DNA of 64,000 nt from Cytophagales bacterium WSM2-2 (GTDB lineage Bacteria; Bacteroidota; Bacteroidia; Cytophagales; Cyclobacteriaceae), in the NCBI GenBank assembly GCA_015472025.1, contig BNHL01000001.1:124001-188000 (forward strand), in the 5' to 3' direction. The translations under genes were made by a program, and so were the position numbers. The notes beneath the pieces are model-generated. The model worked only from the letters and a program-made list of their open reading frames with translations, had not been told where the DNA came from and did no database searches. This document shows, piece by piece, positions 25,957-33,625 of this stretch. Within the stretch, counting starts at the first letter, position 1, and the number at the start of each line of letters is the position of its first letter.

Positions 25957-28900
25957 ATGAGTGAGGAAATACTCAAAGCGCTTACACAGCTATTCGCCAT
26001 CATCACTAAACAGGATGGCGGTGTTACAGAAAATGAGCGCGAGTTTGTAATCAATTTTTTTCAGCAGGAATTGGATCAAGACTCTGTAAAAGAGTACTTG
26101 ACTCTCTATGATAATTTTTCAGGTTATGGCAAGCAAGACGAGGAGAGGAACAAGCTCACCTCGGTGAAAGATTCAGTTAAAACGCTTGGCATCTGTAAAA
26201 AAATCAACAAAACCCTTACCCAGAAACAGAAAGTAGTTGTTCTTACCAAATTGCTGGAGCTGATCGGCTCCGACAAGAATTTTACTCCACAGCGTATTGA
26301 GATCATCAATACAGTGTCTACTGTTTTCAACATAGACCAGTATGAGTATAAACTGGTAGAGACCTTTATTATCGCTGAAAAAGTAGAAGGGCTCAATTTC
26401 AAAGATATCCTCCTCGTAAATTCAGCTCAGAGCAAGTCTGCCGAAGAACAAAAGCATTCGCATGCCCATATCGAAGGTCAATTGATTTTCATGCGCATCA
26501 ACAGCGTGGGCCTTTATTTCACAAAATACCTAGGCCATGAATCCAACACATTGAATGGATTCATCATGCAGCCAAATAAAGTGTACCTGTTCTCGCATGG
26601 AAGTACAATCAAGACACAAGCAGGCGATGCACTTTACTATAGCGACCTGGTTGCTCATTTTAACGAAGAAATAAAAACGACCAAACTGTCGTTCAATGCA
26701 AATATTGAAGAGTTTAAGTTTCCTAACGGAGCCATTGGCCTACGCGATGTTCTTATTTCTGAGGGTCCTGGAAAGCTGATTGGCATTATGGGCGCCAGCG
26801 GGGCGGGTAAAACCACCCTCCTGCTTACCCTCGCAGGGCTAGAGCAACCATCTAAGGGAGATATCAAGATCAACGGGTTCAATATACACACTGAGAAAGG
26901 CGAGATCGAAGGTGTCGTCGGGTTTGTGTCACAGGATGACCTCCTGATTGAAGAACTCACTGTATATCAGAATCTGTACTACAACGCCAAGCTGTGCTTC
27001 TCTAATTTCACAGAACAGCAGTTGCACGAACGCGTCATGAGTACGCTGGAAAATCTCGGCCTCGACCAACGCAAGGACCTGACCGTGGGTAGCGTACTTG
27101 ACAAGAAAATAAGTGGTGGACAACGCAAGCGTTTGAATATCGCTTTGGAACTGATTCGCGAGCCAGCCATTCTTTTCCTGGATGAGCCAACTTCCGGATT
27201 GTCTTCTAGAGATTCCGAAAACGTAATCGATTTGCTAAAAGAACTTTCTCTCAAGGGCAAGTTGATATTTGTCGTGATCCACCAACCATCATCAGATATC
27301 TACAAGATGTTTGACAAGATGATCATTATGGACACTGGCGGATACCCGGCTTACTACGGCTCCCCGGTGGAGGCCGTTACTTACTTCAAAAAAGCGACTC
27401 ACCAGGTTGACAGTAATCGTGGGCAATGTGAGACCTGCGGTAACGTAAATCCGGAACAGATCTTCAATATCATCGAATCGAAGGTGGTAGATGAATACGG
27501 TCAGCCAACAAGTAAGCGCAAGGTTACGCCAACACAGTGGCATGAAATGTACCTGCAACGCTTCAAGATCAACAGAATTGAAGATGTTAAGGAAACACCG
27601 CCCAGTACGCTACGAATTCCGAACAAGTTCAAGCAGGCAATCATCTTCACAACGCGCGATTTTCTGGCCAAACTCAGCAACAAGCAATATTTGATGATCA
27701 ACTTGCTGGAGGCTCCCCTGTTGGCGATTATCCTGGCATTCATTATCAAATACAAGAGTGCTCCGGGGGGCAAGGAGTACATTTTCCGCTTCAACGACAA
27801 TTTTCCTGCATTCCTATTGATGGCAATCATCGTTGCTCTGTTCATGGGTCTGACCGTGAGTGCTGAAGAGATTATCCGAGATAGAAAAATTCTAAAACGA
27901 GAATCATTCCTGAACTTAAGTTGGAACAGTTATCTCCTATCCAAACTGAATATTCTTTTCCTGTTGTCCGCCATACAGACCTTAACTTTTGTTGTTATAG
28001 GAAATTTGATTTTAGAAATTCATGGAATCACGATGGCGATGTGGCTGGTTCTGTTTACCACCTCTTGTTTCGCTAACGTTCTGGGTTTGAATATTTCATC
28101 CGCGTTCAATTCAGCCGTTACGGTTTACGTGATGATCCCGCTCCTGCTCATCCCACAGATGATCCTGAGTGGCCTACTTTTCAATTTCGATAAACTCAAC
28201 GACTTGATCAGTACCAAAGGCAAAGTGCCACTCGTAGCCGATATGATGGCCTCACGATGGGCCTATGAGGCGCTCGCAGTCTATCAATTTAAAAACAATG
28301 ACTACGAAGCTCCCTACTATGATTATGAGCGTGGAGAAGCAAAAGCCGATTTCAAATCCGCCTACATGGCCGATGAGTTGAAGAAAAGGAATCGTTTCGT
28401 AATTGATAACATCGACAACCCGAAAGATTCAATCAAGAATCTGGTTGCTTTGAATATATTCATCCTCCGCGAGAATCTGCAGAATGAGGCTTACCGCCAG
28501 GGATTAGAAAAAATTGATTTCAACAAATTCACGAAAGAGCAGGCTACCGCACTGGAAAGCTACTTTGAAAATTACCGCAAGAACTACCAAAAAATCTATA
28601 ACGACTTTGTTGAGCTTAGAGAAAAGAAAATGGCCTTTTACGAAAAGAAAGGGCGGATAGTCAATGACGAAAAAAATACCTACCACAACGAAAGCCTTTC
28701 AGATCTGGTGAAGAATGTAAACGTAAAAGAGAGGCTCATCGAGTATAAGGGAAAATTGGTGCAACAGATTAATCCGATTTACCAGGAGCCTACTTCGTCA
28801 AGCTATAGAACAGCCTTTTTTGTGCCTGAAAAAAACCTCTTTGGTTTGACGATAGGTACTTTTACTTTTGATTTAATCGTAGTCTGGTTAATGGCTTTTA

Positions 28901-29004
28901 TCTGCTACGTTGCCTTGTATTTTGAATGGCTGCGAAAAATTGTAGAATTCTTTGGCAACGTAAGTATTCCAAACAAAGTGACAATTCCCTTCCGGCGGAA
29001 ATAA
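25957..29004 (+). CDS. ABCG-type ABC transporter with N-terminal TerB-like and FHA-like regions
   Basis: The 1015-residue fusion has a TerB-like helical domain at about 1-150, an FHA-like beta domain at about 170-240 (LNGFIMQ, HGSTIKT), an ATPase domain at about 250-480 and an ABC-2 permease at about 560-1000. The ATPase is complete: Walker A GASGAGKTT at 279-287, signature SGGQRKR from 386, Walker B ILFLDEP near 405-411, and switch histidine 442 in IHQPSS. The permease has five helices between 578 and 745, an unusually large charged extracytoplasmic stretch of about 200 residues, and a last helix near 967-990. A CxxC motif (CETC) lies at 491-494. ABCG proteins with FHA regions, such as mycobacterial Rv1747, are regulated by Thr phosphorylation. 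Confidence 0.87.
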   Translation: MSEEILKALTQLFAIITKQDGGVTENEREFVINFFQQELDQDSVKEYLTLYDNFSGYGKQDEERNKLTSVKDSVKTLGICKKINKTLTQKQKVVVLTKLLELIGSDKNFTPQRIEIINTVSTVFNIDQYEYKLVETFIIAEKVEGLNFKDILLVNSAQSKSAEEQKHSHAHIEGQLIFMRINSVGLYFTKYLGHESNTLNGFIMQPNKVYLFSHGSTIKTQAGDALYYSDLVAHFNEEIKTTKLSFNANIEEFKFPNGAIGLRDVLISEGPGKLIGIMGASGAGKTTLLLTLAGLEQPSKGDIKINGFNIHTEKGEIEGVVGFVSQDDLLIEELTVYQNLYYNAKLCFSNFTEQQLHERVMSTLENLGLDQRKDLTVGSVLDKKISGGQRKRLNIALELIREPAILFLDEPTSGLSSRDSENVIDLLKELSLKGKLIFVVIHQPSSDIYKMFDKMIIMDTGGYPAYYGSPVEAVTYFKKATHQVDSNRGQCETCGNVNPEQIFNIIESKVVDEYGQPTSKRKVTPTQWHEMYLQRFKINRIEDVKETPPSTLRIPNKFKQAIIFTTRDFLAKLSNKQYLMINLLEAPLLAIILAFIIKYKSAPGGKEYIFRFNDNFPAFLLMAIIVALFMGLTVSAEEIIRDRKILKRESFLNLSWNSYLLSKLNILFLLSAIQTLTFVVIGNLILEIHGITMAMWLVLFTTSCFANVLGLNISSAFNSAVTVYVMIPLLLIPQMILSGLLFNFDKLNDLISTKGKVPLVADMMASRWAYEALAVYQFKNNDYEAPYYDYERGEAKADFKSAYMADELKKRNRFVIDNIDNPKDSIKNLVALNIFILRENLQNEAYRQGLEKIDFNKFTKEQATALESYFENYRKNYQKIYNDFVELREKKMAFYEKKGRIVNDEKNTYHNESLSDLVKNVNVKERLIEYKGKLVQQINPIYQEPTSSSYRTAFFVPEKNLFGLTIGTFTFDLIVVWLMAFICYVALYFEWLRKIVEFFGNVSIPNKVTIPFRRK

Positions 29005-29010
29005 TATTAT

Positions 29011-29040
29011 TTTGTAACGTTTGGTTAATTTTTAATTTTG
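29011..29040 (+). promoter_or_regulatory. Promoter before the lipoprotein gene
   Basis: TTTG at 29011-29014, 18 bases, then TAATTTTG at 29033-29040 matches the Bacteroidota promoter pattern, with the -7 box perfect. It lies between the transporter stop (29004) and the lipoprotein ATG (29059), so the two downstream secreted proteins can be made independently of the long transcript. Confidence 0.55.
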
Positions 29041-29058
29041 TATCTAACTAAGAGAATT

Positions 29059-29955
29059 ATGAGAATTGCGATAATTGCCTTGTTGGCTGCCCTTATTCTT
29101 GCCTCTTGCGGGAAAAGCAAAAAGGCCGATGAACAGGAGTTCCTCAATAGCCTGGATTCTGCCAAGAAAGGCCCCACCATTGACGAAGAAGTGATTAATG
29201 GCATTTTACAGCAAATTCCAAGCCCCCTTGAAATTTCAGTACTGCTGAAAGAATCCGGCACAAAATACAACGCTGGCATCCTCAATACTCCGGACAACAT
29301 CTCTAAGTATAACAGCAACTACAAGAAAGCCCTTAACCTGGGTATCTACGGAACCGATCTGGGCTATACCAACATTTATCAGCAAAATCAGGATGGCATT
29401 AAGTACCTGGCTTCCATTAAGCAACTTGCAAACGAGTTAAATATTGGCCAGTTTTTTGATATTGAGACCATTAGTAAGCTGGCTACCAACAGCAAGAACC
29501 TGGACTCCTTGCTCTTGATCACCACCATGAACTTTAACAGCATCAACAGCTACCTTCAAACACAAGGCCGCGCTAACCTGAGCGTGCTTTTGCTGACTGG
29601 AGGATGGCTGGAAGCTATGCAAGTGACGTGTCAAGTGGCTTTAAAAGACACTAAAAACAAAGAATTAAAGGAAAAAATAGGAGAGCAAAAGATAATCCTT
29701 GAGCAAATCGTTCTTTTATTCTCCTTCTATAAGGATGACGAAAATATGGCATCGTTATTGAAGGATTTGAATGAATTGAAGGCCGCTTTTGATAAAATTA
29801 ATATTACTTATACGTATAAAGAGCCGACTATGGAAATTAAGAATGGTGTGGCTATGATCAAAGACAACAGCACCACTACGATTGATGTGACCGATGCTGA
29901 TATTAAGAATATCACCGGCATAACAAACGCACTCAGAAATAAAATATCCTATTAA
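29059..29955 (+). CDS. Lipoprotein of unknown function in the Sia locus
   Basis: The ATG at 29059 is chosen because it starts a clean lipoprotein signal (AIIALLAALILASC) and lies just after a promoter; an upstream TTG in frame overlaps the -7 box. The mature protein, about 280 residues, is mostly helical and hydrophilic, with the stretch FDIETISKLATNSKNLDSLL and a C-terminal strand-rich end. I recognise no known domain for certain. Helical lipoproteins of this type occur in Cytophagales next to similar transporters. Anchoring to the inner or outer membrane cannot be decided, since residues after Cys are GKSK. Confidence 0.75.
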   Translation: MRIAIIALLAALILASCGKSKKADEQEFLNSLDSAKKGPTIDEEVINGILQQIPSPLEISVLLKESGTKYNAGILNTPDNISKYNSNYKKALNLGIYGTDLGYTNIYQQNQDGIKYLASIKQLANELNIGQFFDIETISKLATNSKNLDSLLLITTMNFNSINSYLQTQGRANLSVLLLTGGWLEAMQVTCQVALKDTKNKELKEKIGEQKIILEQIVLLFSFYKDDENMASLLKDLNELKAAFDKINITYTYKEPTMEIKNGVAMIKDNSTTTIDVTDADIKNITGITNALRNKISY

Positions 29956-29970
29956 TCTGAATTAATCTCT

Positions 29971-30399
29971 ATGAAAAATATAATTACGTTACTTCTGTTG
30001 GTCTCTTTCATTGGGTTAGGATCATCTCATGTTTCCAGTCAGTGCAACCCGGATGCCTTTGCGACCGAGTGTATCCCAAAACTCACTGGATTTAACTTTC
30101 TTAAGAGTTATAAAATAGATGGAGAAGGCGGTGCAAAAGATAAGGTGGAGTACAGCTATGTATTCACCAAGGGAACACAATATATGATTAACCTGTGTGC
30201 TGGAGGAGCTGCCACAGACGGTATCGTTGTGACTCTGTTTGACTCAGGACGCAACAAGGTAATCACCAATAAAATCAATGGTCAGTTTTTAGGGACCATT
30301 TCATACGCTTGCAATGCTACTGGTATTTACTACATCCAATACACATTTGACGGCTCTGCTAACAAGTGTGGCGGAAGTGCTCTTGGATTTAAGAGATAA
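29971..30399 (+). CDS. Small secreted Cys-containing protein, unknown function
   Basis: The 142-residue protein has a signal peptide ending near SHVSSQ. The mature part, about 118 residues, is beta-rich with five cysteines (CNPDAFATEC, NLCAGG, YACNATG, NKCGG) and conserved-looking phrases such as YVFTKGTQYMINLC and GIYYIQYTFDGS. This resembles a pre-peptidase-type jelly roll, but I do not recognise a named family. It follows the lipoprotein gene by 15 bp and ends before a strong terminator, so it is the last gene of that unit. An extracytoplasmic partner of the transporter or Cache sensor is possible. Confidence 0.75.
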   Translation: MKNIITLLLLVSFIGLGSSHVSSQCNPDAFATECIPKLTGFNFLKSYKIDGEGGAKDKVEYSYVFTKGTQYMINLCAGGAATDGIVVTLFDSGRNKVITNKINGQFLGTISYACNATGIYYIQYTFDGSANKCGGSALGFKR

Positions 30400-30421
30400 A
30401 AAATTACAATTTATAAGAAAG

Positions 30422-30449
30422 ACCCCGTCCGGTAAGGCGGGGTTTTTTG
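30422..30449 (+). terminator. Intrinsic terminator at the end of the Sia-transporter unit
   Basis: ACCCCG (30422-30427) and CGGGGT (30438-30443) form a stem with an internal loop sequence that can pair further (CCGG), followed by a run of six T. It closes the run that began with cheR and separates it from the REC-AAA+ gene. Confidence 0.85.
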
Positions 30450-30489
30450 TTGATAAATGAAATAATAAATTCACTTCGAAAACCAAATT

Positions 30490-31650
30490 ATGCCTAAAAT
30501 TCTGATCATAGAAGACGAAGCCAGCATTCGCGCTGTCCTTAAGGATATTTTAAAAGATCAGAAAGAACTTAAGCTGGAAATTGATGAAGCCAAGGATGGT
30601 GCCGAAGGGTTAACCAAACTAGAGACAGACACTTTTGATGTTGTCTTCTGTGACATCAAAATGCCTAAAATGGATGGTATGGAGTTGCTGAGCCAGGCTA
30701 AAGCAAAAGGAGTTTCTTCTACATTCATTATGATTTCGGCACATGGCACTACTGAACTTGCTGTAGATGCCGTTAAAAAAGGAGCCTACGATTTCTTGCA
30801 AAAACCTCCGGATCTTAACCGGCTTTTAATCACCCTGAGAAATGCATTGGATAAAAACAGCCTGGTTAACGAGTCCGTTTCGCTTAAAAAGAAAATATCA
30901 TCGCGTTTTGAAATTGTCGGTCAATCCGCGGGCATCAAAGATGTCTTGCAGATGATCGAAAAAGTTGCTCCCACCGAAGCCCGGGTTCTTATCACCGGGC
31001 CCAATGGTTCAGGGAAAGAGCTCGTTGCCCGTCAACTGCACGAGAAAAGCGCCAGAAAATCCTCCCCATTCATTGAAGTTAACTGCGCAGCTATTCCTTC
31101 CGAGTTGATCGAAAGCGAATTATTTGGTCATGAAAAAGGGGCATTCACATCCGCCATAAAACAACGACTTGGAAAATTCGAGCTGGCTGAAAACGGAACA
31201 TTATTTTTGGACGAAATAGGTGATATGAGCCTGTCGGCTCAAGCAAAAGTACTACGTGCTCTTCAAGAAAATAAGATAGCAAGAGTGGGTGGCGACAAAG
31301 ACATTGACGTAAATGCCCGGGTAATAGCTGCTACCAATAAAGATCTGAAGCGTGAAATCGCAGAAGGGCGCTTCCGTGAAGACTTATATCACCGGCTATC
31401 GGTGATCGTAATCAAAGTGCCTTCGCTAAAAGAAAGGAAAGATGATATTCCCCTACTTGCTGAAAAATTCCTCAATGAAATTGCCCGTAATTACGGAGCC
31501 AAAAAGAAAACGATTGACGCAGAGGCTTTCAAGGTATTGAAAGACTATGATTGGAGCGGAAACATCCGCGAACTGAAGAATGTAATCGAAAGATTAGTAA
31601 TTATGAGCGAAAGCACCATCAGCCAAGCTGATGTCAAGAAATACCTTTAA
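30490..31650 (+). CDS. REC-AAA+ response regulator, NtrC-like without DNA-binding domain
   Basis: A 386-residue protein with a receiver domain at 1-120 (phospho-acceptor Asp55 in FCDIKMP, Lys105 in LQKPP) and a sigma-54-type AAA+ domain at 140-375: Walker A GPNGSGKE at 170-177, Walker B TLFLDEIGD at 237-245, and FREDLYHRLSV. The loop that contacts sigma-54 reads GAFTSA at 217-222 where the canonical sequence is GAFTGA. The protein ends with the AAA+ lid (ISQADVKKYL) and lacks the Fis-type helix-turn-helix. It may therefore activate from solution. It follows the Sia unit after a terminator. Confidence 0.9.
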   Translation: MPKILIIEDEASIRAVLKDILKDQKELKLEIDEAKDGAEGLTKLETDTFDVVFCDIKMPKMDGMELLSQAKAKGVSSTFIMISAHGTTELAVDAVKKGAYDFLQKPPDLNRLLITLRNALDKNSLVNESVSLKKKISSRFEIVGQSAGIKDVLQMIEKVAPTEARVLITGPNGSGKELVARQLHEKSARKSSPFIEVNCAAIPSELIESELFGHEKGAFTSAIKQRLGKFELAENGTLFLDEIGDMSLSAQAKVLRALQENKIARVGGDKDIDVNARVIAATNKDLKREIAEGRFREDLYHRLSVIVIKVPSLKERKDDIPLLAEKFLNEIARNYGAKKKTIDAEAFKVLKDYDWSGNIRELKNVIERLVIMSESTISQADVKKYL

Positions 31651-31658
31651 CGCTGATA

Positions 31659-31781
31659 TTAGATTCTCTTTGTGGTCGGCTTTACCTCTTTCTTGCTATA
31701 CGTAGGGCAAGTGTATTGGCTGCAAGCCGAGATAAACGTTACCAGTGCGATAAAAGCTAAAACTTTTTTCATGGTTCTCAT
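31659..31781 (-). CDS. Very small lipoprotein
   Basis: From the ATG at 31781 the frame encodes 40 residues: MRTMKKV followed by a hydrophobic stretch and lipobox FISAC, then a short polar tail with a second cysteine (TCPTYSKKE). A start three codons later is also possible. The frame is open further upstream, but that segment has no signal and overlaps the LuxE-like gene. Such tiny lipoproteins with 20-residue tails are frequent in Bacteroidota, with no known role. It converges on the REC-AAA+ gene with an 8-bp gap. Confidence 0.65.
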   Translation of the reverse strand: MRTMKKVLAFIALVTFISACSQYTCPTYSKKEVKPTTKRI

Positions 31782-31831
31782 ATTTTGATCTAACAAAAAT
31801 ATCAATCTTTTCTTTCTAAACAAACTAAAGG

Positions 31832-32821
31832 TCAGCTGACCAAGAGGTTGCAACCACGTACATCGCTATTGTCCATTCTCCCCAAAACCTCAAATTTGAC
31901 CCCGTTTATGAGTCTTCCGAGGTCTTCTGTCTCAATAAATGAGCAAGAATGTACGTTAGCCAAATCAATGACGTTAATGGCCCCGGTTTTCCCCTCCCCT
32001 GCTATTGCAAATGGGTCATTAATATCACGGATGATAACTTTCATCCATGGAGGATAGTCAAAGTAACCGTTCCCTTCAGAATACGCCTGCGATAAAAGCT
32101 CTGTCATTCCATATTCCGAATGAATGGAAGGAAGATTGAATCTTCGGCAAAAAAAAGCATGAAGCTCGTCCCTTACCCACTCTTTACGCCTTCCCTTCAT
32201 ACCTCCAGTTTCCATAACAATACACTGACTCATATCTACTTCAAATTTTTCAGCCAAGTCGAGAAGTCCAAAAGAAACGCCCCAAATCAAAGTCTTTTTG
32301 CTTGATTTCTTGAGTTCCTGCAATTTGGATAGCAAGTCTTCATGATTCTGTAAATAATAGCCGGATTGACCTGTTTTGTCTCTTTTTATAAAGAAATCGA
32401 TCATTGCGATGAGCGAAGAGCCTGTCCTTTCCAGGTATGATGGCAACAAAGCCAAAAAATGATAGTCTTCCACTGGGCCATAAAATTGCTGAAAGATTCT
32501 GGCAGCATTTTCCAGGTAGAAATTCAAGTTCCATACTGCATGCCTGCTCACCGACATGCCACTTGTTGCACTGCTGGTGAATTCCAATTCTGGCTCCCAT
32601 ATCCCCGAAATCACGGGATGAGTTTTGAAAAATTGAATGGGAAGAAAGGGAATATCTAAGATGGATTCGACTTTATGCGGAACTTTACCCAGTGCATCTA
32701 CATAGGATCGATAAAGAAGGTTATTTTTGTATTGGTAGCGAAACACATCCAACGCAATATCTTCGAAGTTGGTGGCGTTGATGCTGGGAAGTAAAGTGGT
32801 AAAGTCCTTTATTTCAGACAA
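31832..32821 (-). CDS. LuxE-like acyl-protein synthetase/acyltransferase
   Basis: The 329-residue protein belongs to the LuxE family of the adenylate-forming superfamily. The phosphate-binding loop is FTSSATSGMS at 81-90; MTELLSQAY and ETEDLGRLI are the later adenylation motifs. In luminous bacteria LuxE activates fatty acids, but no luxC, luxD or luciferase gene is present, so light is not implied. In Bacteroidota such enzymes often act in lipid or aryl-polyene-like pathways. It is divergent from a lipoprotein gene 32 bp away. The substrate is unknown. Confidence 0.82.
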   Translation of the reverse strand: MSEIKDFTTLLPSINATNFEDIALDVFRYQYKNNLLYRSYVDALGKVPHKVESILDIPFLPIQFFKTHPVISGIWEPELEFTSSATSGMSVSRHAVWNLNFYLENAARIFQQFYGPVEDYHFLALLPSYLERTGSSLIAMIDFFIKRDKTGQSGYYLQNHEDLLSKLQELKKSSKKTLIWGVSFGLLDLAEKFEVDMSQCIVMETGGMKGRRKEWVRDELHAFFCRRFNLPSIHSEYGMTELLSQAYSEGNGYFDYPPWMKVIIRDINDPFAIAGEGKTGAINVIDLANVHSCSFIETEDLGRLINGVKFEVLGRMDNSDVRGCNLLVS

Positions 32822-32841
32822 AGGGTAAATAATTGATAGGT

Positions 32842-32849
32842 CAAAGTTA
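32842..32849 (-). promoter_or_regulatory. -7 box of the LuxE-like gene
   Basis: TAACTTTG on the minus strand (32849-32842) is a perfect -7 box 20 bases before the ATG at 32821. I find no clear -33 TTG at the expected spacing, so support is partial. Confidence 0.4.
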
Positions 32850-32853
32850 GAAA

Positions 32854-33612
32854 ATGCGGTGGATTAAAATTTTAGTCTCTTTGCTACTGATGTGGGGCGT
32901 GGGATCGTGCATCAAAGAACCAACCTATTCAGTAGTCCCGGATATCAAATTCCTGAACCTGGAGTTTAAGAAAGGAACAACGGATGACACGTTGACATTC
33001 ACCCTGAAATTTACAGATGGTGATGGCGACTTAGGTGTTGACGGAACTGAAACTGCTCTTGGCGATGGGTCCATTGATATTGATGATCCATACTACTTCG
33101 TCTACGACACAGTTCAGAAAAAAATTCTGGGGTACATTCACGACAACAATGCGAGCCTTCCAAAGTATGGGCCGAATTTGTCTTATGTTAATTATAAGGC
33201 CAAACGAAAAATTCATCTTCCGGCATTTGATACACTACCTGCTTTGACATGCAAAAACTGGCAGATCAGGAACAGTCCATTGGATACATTGTATTTTCAA
33301 AAGAATTATAATACCTATAATTTCTTTGTTGATGTCTACACAAAGAACTCCAACGGAACATACACGTATTTTGATCCTGCGTTATATTTTCCTTTTGGAC
33401 AGAATTGTGTATCTAATTTCTTTTACGGCCGATTCCCTGTATTGTCCACAGACTTAGGTAAAAAATCACCTTTGGATGGCACAATCACTTATAAAGTTGC
33501 TTCTGCTGGACTCTATCTCATCTTTCACAACCAGACCTTAAAGTACCGAATCTATATTATGGATCGGGCACTCCATAAGAGCAATGTGGTGGAAACAGAA
33601 TATAAATATTAG
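32854..33612 (+). CDS. Lipoprotein of unknown function
   Basis: The 252-residue protein starts with a lipoprotein signal (SLLLMWGVGSC). The mature part opens with a beta-sandwich-like segment containing FTDGDGDLGVDGTE, a calcium-binding-like acidic loop, and is beta-rich throughout (YFVYDTVQKKILGYI, NTYNFFVDVYTKN, RIYIMDRALHKSN). I do not recognise a named family; similar proteins are widespread in Cytophagales. It converges on the E1 gene with 13 bp between stops and no visible terminator. Confidence 0.8.
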   Translation: MRWIKILVSLLLMWGVGSCIKEPTYSVVPDIKFLNLEFKKGTTDDTLTFTLKFTDGDGDLGVDGTETALGDGSIDIDDPYYFVYDTVQKKILGYIHDNNASLPKYGPNLSYVNYKAKRKIHLPAFDTLPALTCKNWQIRNSPLDTLYFQKNYNTYNFFVDVYTKNSNGTYTYFDPALYFPFGQNCVSNFFYGRFPVLSTDLGKKSPLDGTITYKVASAGLYLIFHNQTLKYRIYIMDRALHKSNVVETEYKY

Positions 33613-33625
33613 AACAGAAGCGCTT

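Noticed and set aside
29059..30399. Toxin-antitoxin pair
   Set aside because: Both proteins carry export signals and are too large; the arrangement does not fit.
19309..31650. Chemotaxis operon
   Set aside because: CheR and CheB occur without CheA, CheW, CheY or a chemoreceptor, and the neighbours are phosphatase, SiaB/SiaC and transporter genes.
19309..31650. Cyclic-di-GMP output as in Pseudomonas SiaABCD
   Set aside because: No GGDEF, EAL or PilZ signature is found in any of the translated proteins of the window.
31832..32821. Bioluminescence locus
   Set aside because: Only a LuxE-like gene is present; luxA, luxB, luxC and luxD are missing.
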